Shown piece after piece: positions 22,301-32,815 of a DNA stretch of 64,000 bases; positions within the stretch are counted from its first letter, which is position 1; each line of letters starts with the position of its first letter. The stretch covers positions 3,127,728 through 3,191,727 of the forward strand of contig OZ022588.1 of assembly GCA_963669155.1 (NCBI GenBank), written 5' to 3'. A model generated the notes under the pieces. The model was given only the letters and a program-made list of their open reading frames with translations, did not search any database and was not told where the DNA came from. The position numbers and the translations under genes were made by a program. Source of the DNA: Arbacia lixula (lineage: Eukaryota > Echinodermata > Echinoidea > Arbacioida > Arbaciidae).

Positions 22301-24033
22301 TTGAAGTTTACATTGAAAATGCACAACAGCCTGGAAATGAAAACCAGGCAAGTCACTCACCAGTACAGCCCAGTTGTTGGTGTGGCCCTTGCTGAAGAAT
22401 TGCTGAGCCTTCTTCTGTTGTGGGAAGAAATTGGGATATTAAATCAAATTAACAGTTAACCCTTTGTGGGCCAGATAAACCACTTCTCTATGGGATTTGT
22501 GTGTATCATATGTGAAAACAAGACACATAAGGCACGCACAGGGTTAAAGGAAACAATTAATCAATATATTAATCATACTAAAGCAGAATTGCAAGCCAAA
22601 CAGTTAAGGAAAGGTAAATCCGAGGGGATCTACATGTATTGTCTTGAGAAATCAGAGAAATCATGTTCATTAAATTTTAACTAGAAAAGTGCCCATAAGT
22701 GTCTCATATTCTGTGTCTGACTCTATTTTGGGAAAGAGTTCCATATGCACCCCCCCCCCCCCCATAATTTTTGTTTTGAATAGCCTACTGTCTAAAAGAG
22801 GGTGATTCTTTTGATGGGGGATGAGTAAAAAATGGGGTGAGGTATTTTGGGGGGGTTAAAAGTGAAAAAAAATAAATAAATAAATGAGCGTTAAAAAGTC
22901 AATTACAGATGTGTTAACCTCCCTCTTTATCTCTCTCTCTCTATCTCTCTCTCTAGATTTTTCCATAACATGGTACTTCATATTAGATTCCAAGTCACAT
23001 TTCACATATACATTCACTTAGAAAGTTACATTTTATATCTTGCAAAAATCCGCTATTGGATTTGATCCCCAATCATAGCGTCGTTAGTCCATAGCATTCT
23101 CCACTAGACCACGTAGACGAGTTGAGAGCCTAGGGTGTTGTAAGCTATTAGGCATTTATTGTATGTGTTAATTCTTTAGTGTCGTAGAGGGCGTTATCAC
23201 GATTACCCATACGGTCGGTAAGTAAAATGCCTTGGCTCATATTTTACGAATTTGAACTGTAAACCTAACCCTGACCCTAACCCTAAACCTAACCCTGACC
23301 CTAACCCTAAACCTAAACCTGACCCTAACCCTAACCCTAGACAATTCCTTAGCCGTTGAATTCGTCCAAAAAAGTGATTTCTAGGTCTGCATTAACACCC
23401 GTCATTAGCTAGGCCCTAGCCCCGAGCCGAGCCGGCCTAGCCCCGGGAGTCTATGCGGCTAGCTACCCGTGACGTTTAACCCTAAACCTAACCCTAAAAC
23501 TAATCCTAAACCTAATTTTTGTCACTTCCCCCTCCTAATTATGCTATATTATGATATATATAAAATTATGTAGGCCTATATGTTTATTTTTTTTTTTTAA
23601 TTTTTATGGGGGGGGGGGTGCATATGGAACTCTTGCCCTATTTTGACATGCTGAATCTGTTTCAGATGCCTCAATCAGGACAAATGATGCCTTGGCCTTT
23701 TGGCGAATTTATTTACTTATTTATATGGGACACGCGCCTATTGCGAGTGTTACCCCGACCCGCGCCTATCCCTGGGCGGCTAGCACCGGCGTCTGATCGC
23801 ACCGACATGACCGAGCTAACAGACCGACCGCGGTCTTAATTTTATTACCAACATAACAGTTCGTTCAATCCCTTGCAACCAACACAAATATCAAAATTGC
23901 ACTTCTTCCGTGGCTGCTTTTCAAAGCAACACTATGCACTTCTCACCTCTACGCTGTTTCCATCTACTTGATAGCAATTCTGCAGGAAAACTGCGCCAGT
24001 GACCACCAGAAAAAGTACCATGGAAGTCGCCAT
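16308..24033 (-). CDS. PIGK: GPI-anchor transamidase catalytic subunit (GPI8/PIG-K), complete
   Basis: PIG-K is the caspase-like cysteine protease of the ER-membrane GPI transamidase; it cleaves the C-terminal signal of precursors and attaches the GPI anchor. Nine minus-strand exons join in frame: 23947-24033, 22361-22414, 21550-21700, 20417-20493, 19845-20053, 18667-18784, 18125-18235, 17326-17634 and 16308-16406, giving 404 residues (about 395 in mammals). A signal peptide spans about residues 1-24. [20 protein letters not shown] opens the peptidase domain. The catalytic His is H162 in YMTGHGG and the catalytic Cys is C204 in DTCQ. The end of the domain reads LFQRDPK-TDFFGSV. A Pro/Gly/Ser-rich linker encoded by exon 8 precedes a C-terminal transmembrane helix (about residues 383-400) in exon 9. 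Exon 9 is assigned by phase, acceptor and hydrophobicity, so it is the least certain. Start ATG is at 24031-24033. Several introns contain inverted-repeat elements. Confidence 0.95.
19671..19829. mobile_element. MITE-like inverted repeat, GTTGCATAAAACTTACC family
   Basis: GGGCCCCGTGGCATGAAACGTACC at the left and GCTTTGTGCAACAGGGCCC at the right, with the shared interior AGTAACTCTGTCATCAATGGTA. It lies in PIGK intron 5, ending 16 bp from the exon 5 donor side. Confidence 0.8.
20524..20645. mobile_element. Solo arm of the AAAGGG-TAGTTCACCCTGAAAT palindrome family
   Basis: TTAAAGGGACCCTGTTCACC, then ATGAAAGAAACATATAAAATAGTGAAGGTTTTACGAAAATCGGTC. Only the left arm is present. It runs straight into a different inverted-repeat element beginning at 20644. 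Located in PIGK intron 3. Confidence 0.65.
20644..21372. mobile_element. TIR-bounded element (CAGGGATGTGTTAGGAA)
   Basis: TCAGGGATGTGTTAGGAAAGG near 20643 is mirrored by TTCCTAACACATCCCTGGTT near 21350-21372. Inner pairing includes GCCCATGCG-GGCACCG and CGGTGCCGCGCATGGG. The roughly 730-bp unit has no coding capacity and sits inside PIGK intron 3, where it interrupts a solo arm of another family. Confidence 0.65.
23041..23120 (-). other. tRNA-like sequence (tRNA pseudogene or SINE head)
   Basis: Read on the minus strand it shows an A-box-like TGGTCTAGTGGAG and a B-box-like GGGATCAAATCC with a pairable T-arm (ATTGG/CCAAT) at normal spacing. The acceptor stem does not pair, so this is not a functional tRNA. 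A tRNA-derived SINE head is an alternative. Confidence 0.45.
23268..23515. repeat. Interstitial telomere-like (CCCTAA)n arrays, degenerate
   Basis: Runs of CCTAACCCTGACCCTAACCC at 23268-23340 and a second short run at 23479-23515 are separated by a GC-rich segment containing CCTAGCCCCGAGCC. Both lie inside the TIR-bounded element. Confidence 0.85.
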
Positions 24034-24339
24034 ATTGGATAATGGGCGGCAGCACTGATTGGTCGGGTCCATTCTACGTCACAAGGTGTAGAAATCGGGT
24101 AGAACTGAAACAGCTCGCGAGATAGCTATTTTGTATTCAGTAAATCAATCGATGTCGCCAACGCTAGACGTTCTACAAAACACTGGTTTTACACGCCTTA
24201 CAAATGCCCGTAGATTATAGTATACATGTAGTTAGAGAAAACTGGTAGGACCTACTACGGTGTTAATTATAGCAAACGAGAGAGCAGACAACTGTAAATA
24301 TCAATTTTAGAAGCCAAACCCAGTGGATTGAAGTTCAGT
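24034..24339. promoter_or_regulatory. Divergent promoter between PIGK and the Dpy-30-like gene
   Basis: The two start codons face away from each other across 306 bp. The PIGK-proximal part holds a GC box GGGCGG (24044-24049) and an inverted CCAAT box GATTGG (24057-24062). No TATA box is evident. This is the usual make-up of a shared bidirectional promoter, inferred from layout. Confidence 0.6.
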
Positions 24340-26935
24340 ATGGGGGAAAAGGAAGATCCGGAGGTGTATTTGAAGAGACGAAGGATACGAGAGTTATTTC
24401 AGGTAAGAATGCAGTGATTCGATCGATTCGTGTATTCATAGGTCTACATTATGATACGTGATGATCTTCTCGCTGTCGAAATTGTTCTTCTGAACTGTTG
24501 ACATATTGATATTGGAACAAATAATTAACTTCTTGTGTGTCGTTACGTAATATTATATGTCACTATGATTAAGTGTTCTGAATAAAATTTTAGAAAAGCT
24601 TTATGAAATACATACATTATATTCATACTCCTGTCCTATTCATACTCCTCATACTCCGTGGGGCCTCTGCAATTATATGATAACAGTGGAAAGTCTCTTT
24701 TTTATATTCATGGGGAGTCAGTTTCCTAAATAACAGAAGAAACACTGGAAGAAAATGAGAAGGAGAGAAGGAGAAGAAGAAGAAGAAGAAGAAGAAGAAG
24801 AAGAAGAAGAAGAAGAAGAAGAAGAAGAAGAAGAAGAAGAAGAAGAAGAAGGAGGAGGAGGAGGAGGAGGAGGAGGAGGAGGAGGAGGAGGAGGAGAAGA
24901 AGAAGAAGAAGAAGAAGAAGAAGAAGAAGGAGGAGGAGGAGGAGGAGGAGGAGGAGAAGAAGAAGAAGAAGAAGAAGAAGAAGAAGAAGAAGAAGAATTA
25001 AGAAGAAGGAAAACAACGAAGAAGAGAAAACACTGGAAGAAAAGAAGAAGAATGGAGACAAAGATGAAAAAGACGAAACAGAAGAACAACGTTTTAAAGA
25101 AGAAGCACGAAGAATATCAAGAAGTGAAATTGAGAAAGTGAGACGTGATGTAAAAAATATAGGAAAAGATGTATTATCTTTACACATGGACTTATAGGTC
25201 AAAGGTTTCCTTTGGCAGGTTAATGAAACGAAATAAAAAAAAAACGTTGTCTAAACACATTTGAGACTGCCTTCGGTATAAAGAATATGAAAATAAACTT
25301 TTAATTAGTTTTTATTTACTTTTACCGTTCAAATTGCTTGTTGGGCAGGTTGTATATCTACAGATCCTTGTTTTTCACTTGAACACCAATCAATTAATGT
25401 TGTCCCTCAAGGCATGGATGCTACCTGTGTATGTTATATGGTGACAGAACAAAATAACTGAAATATAGTTGTCTGTATGCAGATTGTTTGAGCTGATGTT
25501 GATGTTTATTGGATTTGCAAACGTAATGAATATAGCTGGTCACTTAGCAACATGCGACGCACGTAGGGTATACACAAACTTGTCAGGTGAACTTTGCACC
25601 TGTTCATATACTCACGCCGGTTCGGAGAGTCTAAATCACCTGCAGTAAATGTGGACATTGATTGTTTACATATAATATTAGGGAGTATTTCGTGATAAGA
25701 CAGTATGTAATAAGGATGGATATGAAGACGAAGAAGGGGAGGAGGAGGGGAGGCGGAAGAGAAGAGTTGAAAGAAGGAGGAGAGGAAAAGGGGTGCATGG
25801 AACCATGCATGATTAAAAATTGTGCAAAAGGAAGAAGAAGAAAAAGAACACAAGGAGGTCAAGAAGAAGAAGAAGAAGAAGAAGAAGAAGAAGAAGAAGA
25901 AGAAGAAGAAGCTAGAAGAAGAAGAAGATGAAGAAGAAGAAGAAGAAGAAGAAGAAGAAGAAGAAGAAGAAGAAGAAGAAGATGAAGAAGAAGAAGAAGA
26001 AGAAGAAGAAGAAGAAGAAGAAGAAGAAGAAGAAGAAAAAGAAGAAGAAGAGAAAGAAGAAGAAGAAGACGGAGAAGACGGAGAAGAAGAATAAGAAGAA
26101 GAAAGAAAAGAAGTAGTAGAAGAAGAAGAAGAAGAAGAAGAAGAAGAAGACGAAAAGACAGGAGGAAAAGAAGAAAAAAAGAAGCAGAAGAAAAAGGAGG
26201 AATTAAGGAAGAATTACAAAGAATATGGACATGAAATAATGGGGTCATTGAGGGGAAGGAGAATTTAAAGTTTAATTAAAAGGGACGGGATGAAGCCAGA
26301 GATGTGATTAAAATGTCAATTTATTTATTCATTCCTTCAATGGCAGTTTTACTCAGGCTGGTAGTCCCTTCTGTTGAAAATACTGTTCGCTGTATTGATT
26401 ATTTTGTCAAGATCTCTTTACGAGTCGTTCAGAAACAATAACAGAATCTAAACGTATCGAACAGGTCATAACTCATACGACACATTAACCATTTGTGTAC
26501 CAGATACACTGCAGCTCTATGGGAATTGTGTGTATTACTTGTGACAAAAGTCATGTGACACGCAAACAGTTAAGCTCCATGTGCGCTGTGGAGTTCTCCC
26601 TAAATCTTGCGTATACGCAGAATTGGCTTAGGTTATCACTAAAGAAAAAGTATGGCTTCGCATTATAGGCTGCAGCTCGTTGGGCTAAAATAGAATGGAA
26701 AGGACCAAATGATTGTGTACATAACAATTACGTACATGTCCAGCCCGATACAGCCATGAGCATTGAAAGCATGACAGGTAATATGCCCTGTCCATTGGGT
26801 AAACGCTGAATAAATACTGCGACACCGGCCAGCGACAACTACATGGAACAAAAGACTTACGTAAAACTAGATTGCGCTGGAAAGTAGGGAAGAAATGAGA
26901 GAGAGAGGGGGGGGGGGAGGAGGAGAGAAAGGGAC

Positions 26936-26989
<54 letters not shown>

Positions 26990-27819
26990 AGGGGGAACGG
27001 GGAAGAGTGAAAGATAGAGAGAAGTGATGCTTGACAAATACTGTAAATGTGTTGGACGCCCACGTCAAAACAGGATCGAGAGAGAGAGGAGGGGGGGGGG
27101 GGGGGAGAAAACAGATAGAAACTATCAGGGAAAGACAGAGGCAGAGATCGAGGGGGAAGGAAAAGAAAAATGGAGAGAGACAGATAATAAAATGAGATTA
27201 AGGGGGAGATTATGTTATGCATGCACATGCTAAACAAGAGAGATATGATCATCGTGTTGTGCGATCGATTGAGAAGATGGCTCGACGCGATCTAGTTATC
27301 ATGGTTATGAATACACCCGCGCTGTGCTAACATGGAAACCAAGTGCATGGCCTATTATTGTACTCGTTTTGAAAGGAAGACGGGTGGGGGTGGGGTGGAG
27401 GTGGGGGATTTCTGTAGATGTTTCTTATTATCAATCCACTTCATATATGTCATATTGTTGTTAGCTTCACTTAAATCGATTGGTATTTTGCTCTCCCCGT
27501 GGGGACCATTGTCTGTAGAGCGAATAGTACGGTATGGCAGGTGTACATGATATCACGTTTCATTAGAGTCCACGTGACACTCAATACTTGACTTTGATTG
27601 TGATGTTCGATCAGTACGTGTACAGCGGGAACAAAGACAAGAATCATTGATAATATCAGTGTGAGTAGTAGATCCTTCAAATGTGATACACGACACGTAT
27701 GCAATGTAAAATTGCAGTTTGAGTTTAATGCCAACCAACATATGCATAAAAATGTTATGTGTGTGTGAGTGTGTGTGTGTGTGTGTATGTGTGTGTGTTT
27801 GCGTATCGAGGGAGAGAGC

Positions 27820-27870
<51 letters not shown>

Positions 27871-29457
27871 TGGGGGAGTGACAGAGAGAGAGGGGGAGAG
27901 AAGGCTGGATACATGTATACTTGACTTTCCTTTGAATCCCCACACACTGATTCTATCATGATTTAACTGTTGTATTTCTTAGTATCAGTCCGCCATTTTG
28001 TTCACGTTGTTACGACGCGTCCCTGTGGTATGGGTTTGGTATCCATGATCAGCGTGTTGGGCTTAGTTAGCCCTTGTTTGGTCACACACCTATTGTTGTT
28101 CGTTGGAGCTTCACCGGTCGGTACGCCTCGGGGTATAACCCAACGCAAATAATATCATAATAGATTGACTCCCACTTGAGGTCACTTGTCTTTACATGAA
28201 TAGACCCCTCACGAAAACTAATCTTCATGAAGAAAAGCGAAAATCAATGGTAGAAAGTGACAACATGATAGCACACAGCGCAGTCTGTCAGGCAACGAAA
28301 CTATTGGTTCATTTATATCGTATCGTTAAATCATGGATGGATTTATTCGCCGCCTCATGCAGATTAAGAACATTCAGGTGTAAAGAACGATACACTGCAT
28401 TGTTAATAAGGCAATGTCCTAGCTCATGTCGACGACAACAGAAAAGTTGTGCTCTGAAATCACCTTTTGATAGGAGTTCTGAGCTCATTTTAGTACAGAA
28501 CATTATTGTAAAATGAATGTTTTAGAGGTGGTGAGCGCAAAGGGAAACATTCACAAAATTATAGAAATAATTGGTAACTAAGGCTAATATCCTGCACACT
28601 ATCTGACACGAAATTTACAGAATGTTATCATGTTAGGACGGTGAACTACTGCAAATGTTTTGAAATCTTGTAGTATTTTGTACATTCGTTAAAATGCAAC
28701 TAAAACAGTGTCTCGACTGTTTGGATAGAACTTCTGTCGATAGAAGCTCTGCTGGTCACACTTCATCCCCATTAAAACAAATTCTTGAATGTAGTTTCTC
28801 GAAAATATCATTTTATGAAGGCCGATAACGAAACGCTACTTTCACAAGAGAGAGAGATAGACAGACAAAAAGAAAGAAACAGGGAGACATACACAGAATG
28901 GAAGAAAATTTAAAAGGTAGACATTCAAAAAGAATGAACGAAACAGAAAGGGAGAGAGACAGAAAACAGATCGAGAGCGACTGTATACATACAAAGAAAG
29001 AGGCATAGAGACAGAGAGGGAGACACGGATGCAAACAGAGAAAGATAATGGGAGAGATGGGGAGGGAGAGAGACAGAGAAAAGACAGAAGACGAAAGAAT
29101 GGATAAACCTGATAACGATCTCAGGTAGATCGATTGTTCACCTCTAACCTCTTGGTTTACCCATTTGTTTATTTATTTCAGAGCCTGATGGCGGCGATTT
29201 TATTTCACAAGCCCGAGGACCACGTCGGGTTCCTGATCGAGTGCCTGACCAAGCTCCACGAAGACCCGCTCGCCGTCTTCCACGTTCGCTGGAACTCCTT
29301 CATCGCACCGGAAGCAATACCTCGTGGCGCCAAGCAGCCCGCAAGCAGCAGCAGCGCCGACCGTGACCCGATGGCTGCAGCACGTGACCACGACATGCCC
29401 GACAATCTCAACGCGCAACTCAAGACTTTCATGACGGGAACCGGCTATCTGTATTAA
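24340..29457 (+). CDS. Dpy-30/RIIa-like dimerisation-motif protein, two exons
   Basis: Exon 1 (24340-24402) encodes a 21-residue start, MGEKEDPEVYLKRRRIRELF followed by Q. Exon 2 (29182-29457) continues SLMAAILFHKPEDHVGFLIE and ends at TAA 29455-29457, for 112 residues in all. The donor CAG|GTAAGA and acceptor TTTCAG|AGC join in phase 0. The pattern (x)YLxxxxIxELFxxLxxxIxxxKPEDHxxFLIExL, at residues 9-45, is that of the Dpy-30/RIIa-type helical dimerisation motif. It is seen in small ciliary or sperm proteins such as EFCAB10, TEX55 and the adenylate kinase 7 tail. The rest (about residues 46-112) is an Ala/Ser/Asp-rich tail I do not recognise. A cilium or flagellum link is inference from the motif only. 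The 4.8-kb intron contains the longest purine tracts in the window. Confidence 0.75.
24768..24998. repeat. (GAA)n-(GGA)n purine microsatellite
   Basis: About 230 bp of uninterrupted GAA and GGA blocks, all purine on the sense strand, in the intron of the Dpy-30-like gene. Long Glu, Ser and Leu frames here are artefacts. Confidence 0.95.
25855..26160. repeat. (GAA)n purine microsatellite, interrupted
   Basis: About 300 bp of GAA units with GAT, GAC and AAA interruptions on the sense strand of the same intron. Confidence 0.95.
26897..27110. repeat. (GA)n microsatellites with G runs
   Basis: GA dinucleotide runs at 26897-26985 and purine/G-run sequence at 27078-27110. They lie in the intron of the Dpy-30-like gene. 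Confidence 0.9.
27755..27900. repeat. (GT)n then (GA)n microsatellite
   Basis: GTGTGT from 27758 to 27798 is followed by GAGAGA from 27813 to 27867 and imperfect purines to 27900. Confidence 0.9.
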
Positions 29458-30471
29458 AGGATGATACCGTCATAACTTTATTGCGAACTCGTATCGCTTG
29501 GACTAATTTGGTATTCAATTAATAACTCGATGGCAAGCACAATCACGTCAAGCGTCGATGGAATCATCATCGAAAGACACTTGGAAACGCACCTGGAGGC
29601 GCCCCAAGCTGGTTGCGGTGCCCCAGTCTGGCTGGTTACACAAAACCCGGGTTCTTGTACGAAGTTCAGATACAGACGCCCCCGCCCCCACCCATTCACC
29701 CCAAATCCTCATCTACGGAGACTATGAATGTTCTCAAGTTGGATCAATATTTTTGCACCGAGGGCTATTTTTTTTTATTGATAGAGATTGAGGGCGCCGT
29801 CATTGTAACTATGGACACGCGCAGCTTAACCCCCTCTTGCACCAGACCACCATGCGCTGAGCTTTGTGACTTGCGGACGATACTGGTGTAAACATGCGAC
29901 GTTGGCACTGAGAGATTTCAGCTGCAACAGCAGATAGCACTGTCATTATGACCCATCTCCTTATGTGGTCTCTCTCCCCAGTGATTGGCTGCTATTCGCC
30001 CAAGCCCATGTGGAGTTTTGTGGTTTCGAGCATGAAAACAGATTGATTCATTTCCCCACATCTCTAATCTGATTGTCGAAGATGAGAGATTCTTGTATTA
30101 GCATGTATAGTGTGCAATATTCTATCAAATTGAGTTAGTTTCTGAGGTCTACGCTACTTAATTGGCTTTGACTGTTTGAAGTGTTACATTTATTGCCATA
30201 AAATATTGTATGTCAGGTATACGAGATATGCATTGATATTACCAGAATGCTTTTCAGACGACCAAGTATCCCCATCTGCGGACGAAAAAATGTACCTTCA
30301 GTATATGGCATTTCTAAGTGAACATGAAAATGACTCAAGCTCTCTTGAAGGGATTAAGCATAGTTTTAATGTTAGTTTATAGTATTATGTAAAAGTTTTG
30401 ATTATATTTTCTAGTTCGTGATGTTACTTTGTTATATGTTATGTCTTCTGTTGCTATATTTTGATGTCGAT

Positions 30472-30477
30472 AATAAA
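30472..30477 (+). terminator. Possible poly(A) signal of the Dpy-30-like gene
   Basis: AATAAA lies about 1 kb after the stop codon in AT-rich sequence with no competing gene before it. This would give a 3' UTR of about 1 kb. Confidence 0.4.
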
Positions 30478-30499
30478 GGAAAAATTTGGTCAATAATTA

Positions 30500-31205
30500 T
30501 GTTAGACGTGAAATCATTTCGATTATAGGCCTCGATGATTGGCCGCCTTAATTCATACCAATTAAAGCAAATTACGTAGCTGTTGAAGATAGTACAAAAG
30601 GATAAAAACATAAAGTTACAATTGGTAGAAAAGGAGGATGAGAGATAAGGAGCTAGCATAGATCATCAATGAATGTCAGGAGAATGTCAGGGAGCAAGGA
30701 CAAGAGGGGAAAAGTGAAAAGAAGACGGAAGACGACAAGAGAATATATATAAAAACGGAAGGAACGAAAAAAAAGGAGAAAATGGAACAGGAGGAGAATA
30801 CGAAGCTCGAACACGGACATCAGCACATAAAATATTAACAAAAAAAACGAAACAGAACAAGAAAAAACAACCAGAGGCATAATAATGTTAAATGATTGAT
30901 TAAATATTTTTGTAACAGATTTCCACGTACATATTACATTTCATACCATCAATCCCCCCCCCCCCCCCCAACGTAGTTCTATGCGTACATGGCGTATACG
31001 ATATTTCAGTGCGACATAATATTTATTATGGCGCCTCGTTGTTGTGGCGTGCGCCAATCATGGTAATCCAACCAACTGTGCAAGTTACTAGAAATCGGAT
31101 TTAGGTTCGAGGTTCGAGCCTTGGCCGCGTCTATTGGGTGGAGAGGGAAAAGGACGGTCCCACACGTAAATAATCATAACATATTTGATTGATACCCGAT
31201 TGTAA
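30500..31205. other. Intergenic, low-complexity purine-rich, no gene
   Basis: GA/GAA-rich sequence at 30600-30870 and a C run at 30954-30969. I support no coding sequence here. Confidence 0.4.
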
Positions 31206-31209
31206 AATC

Positions 31210-31400
31210 CTCATACCATTTTCGTTATGGATGCAAACTACATGAATGCATTTCGAACAATACGTTACTTATGGTAAACCCCGGTTTGTCCGAGTAGCAA
31301 TGAATTCCATCAGCTGGAACTGAATATCAAGATACAGGTGAATGCCTTAACGTGTTACTACGCAGTTACAGAGACAGTTGTGAAACATTACGCCATTTAA
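31210..31400. repeat. Dispersed repeat (CAATGAATTCCATCAG... family)
   Basis: Shares GTTACTTATGGTAAACCCC, GTCCGAGTAGCAA, AACTGAATATCA, ACAGGTGAATGCC and AGTTACAGAG with copies at 6640-6890 and 32585-32815. Confidence 0.45.
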
Positions 31401-31424
31401 GAAGTGTGTTATTCACACACACAC

Positions 31425-31457
31425 CCTCACACATATACACACGTACACCTACAGACA

Positions 31458-31490
<33 letters not shown>

Positions 31491-31505
31491 GTGTGTGTGT
31501 TTTTC
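31425..31505. repeat. (CA)n microsatellite with GT snapback
   Basis: CACACA runs end in an ACACGTGTGTGT switch at 31482-31500, which can form a short hairpin. Confidence 0.85.
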
Positions 31506-31693
31506 AGTAAGTTTTATTGTGATTCCATTCAATACATATTTACATAAATCATACTTGGTTGAACCATTAAGCATCCTTTAACAAAACATAAATTAATACA
31601 CAAATCATGATACACAAACAATTTCCAAGGAAAATAAAGAATGAAACCAGAAATAAATATTTAGATCCCTCTAACACTCCATTAACAACCTTT

Positions 31694-32060
31694 ATACATT
31701 AGATTAAACTAAAGGGGGAATTTCATTGTATTCGTCGTCTCTAACAATGATTAAATTACAGTAACATATTTATTATTGTAATGATAAGATTTTTAAATAT
31801 TTCTTGGTCTACCCCCTCACGATCATTCCTAGCTATACTTATTTTTACCCCCTCTAAACTTTTTACACACACAAACCTTGATACATCAGATTACACTAAA
31901 GGGGGGATTTCATTGTATTTGTTGTCTCTAACAATAATTAAATTACAGTAACATATTTATTATTGTAATGATAAGATTTTTAAATATTTCTTGGTCTACC
32001 CCCTCACGATCATTCCTAGCTATACTTATTTTTACCCCTCTAAACGTTTTACACACACAC
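31694..32060. repeat. Two-copy direct tandem duplication, period about 189 bp
   Basis: ATTTCATTGTATTCGTCG through CCCCTCTAAACTTTTTACAC (31694-31870) is repeated almost unchanged at 31883-32060. The preceding minus-strand AATAAAACTTACTG near 31505-31518 next to the CA/TG tract resembles a retroelement 3' end, but no coding part is present. Confidence 0.75.
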
Positions 32061-32426
32061 ATACGCACACGCATCTACACGCACAACACCAATACATGTG
32101 GCAGCTATCTCGGAGCATAATCCCTTGGTAAGGAGACGTTGATCGATCCCAGCAAGAAGCTGTTAAACAGGCGGTACCTTCTCTATTATCATCATTATGC
32201 CACTATTGATTTCCCTTTTCAGAAGCCTAACAGGACTACTGAGCGCTACCTTACGAGAACAATGGATTACCCAGTCTCCGACATCCAGACATGTTTGCAT
32301 TTTTTATCTCTTTGTGATAGGCCGTGACCAACTTTCTCTCCTCCAGGCCAGGGGGATGACGTCATCTAAACGCTCTCTTATCTAGTTCGAATAGAGTACA
32401 GAAGTGTAAAGTCATATGAACATGCT

Positions 32427-32558
32427 GTCAAGACAACTGGTTCTATAGAAAACCACTCCAGTGAGAGATTTCCCGGTAGCTGGCTAGCGTCGGGCACTCC
32501 CGTTGCGATCACCGCTGCTTGCTCTACCCGCATAGATTAGAACCAGTTGTCTTGACAA
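32427..32558. mobile_element. Short TIR element (TGTCAAGACAACTGGTTCTA)
   Basis: TGTCAAGACAACTGGTTCTA and its reverse complement TAGAACCAGTTGTCTTGACA bound about 132 bp. A related solo end occurs near 20262-20280. Confidence 0.7.
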
Positions 32559-32584
32559 TATGCTCAAATTACGTCACACTTCGG

Positions 32585-32815
32585 GACTCTATAGACCATT
32601 TTCGTCATTAATGCAAATTTTATTCACATAGTTCAAACAAAACATTACTGCGGTAACCCCTAAGCTTGTCTGAGGCTTGTCTGACTAGCAACAACTCATA
32701 TATTCAATGTTAATTTTACCCACTGTAACTGAATCACTAACAACAGGCGAAAGTAATAACCCGTTGCTAGGCAGTTGGGGGGGGGGGGGTGGGGTGAATA
32801 CATTACTAAAATTGT
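32585..32815. repeat. Dispersed repeat (GTAACCCCTAAGCTTGTC... family)
   Basis: Shares GTTCAAACAAAACATTAC, AAGCTTGTCTGAGG, ACTGAATCACTAACAACAGG, TAATAACCCGTTGCTAGGCAG and GTGAATACATTAC with the other three copies, and ends after a G run. Confidence 0.5.

Larger units (their letters stand above)
22730..23638. mobile_element. TIR-bounded element carrying telomere-like repeats and a tRNA-like block
   Basis: GGGAAAGAGTTCCATATGCAC followed by a C run (22730-22763) is mirrored by a G run and GTGCATATGGAACTCTTGCCC (23608-23638). Inside are a CT microsatellite (22921-22955), a tRNA-like block on the minus strand (23041-23120) and degenerate CCCTAA arrays (23268-23340 and 23479-23515). The whole unit occupies most of PIGK intron 1. 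No transposase frame is visible, so it would be non-autonomous. Confidence 0.65.

Noticed and set aside
23041-23120. A functional tRNA gene
   Set aside because: A- and B-box-like motifs are present, but the acceptor stem does not pair and no clean anticodon arm is seen; reported only as tRNA-like.
24726-26248. Long Glu-, Ser-, Leu- and Lys-rich open frames on both strands
   Set aside because: They are translations of GAA/GGA microsatellites with no flanking coding sequence; all frames stay open because the repeat lacks stop codons.
30176-30382. Possible exon CFSDDQVSPSADEKMYLQYM... after the Dpy-30-like gene
   Set aside because: It has an acceptor-like CTTTTCAG and a later AATAAA, but no family resemblance and no partner exon; more simply explained as 3' UTR.
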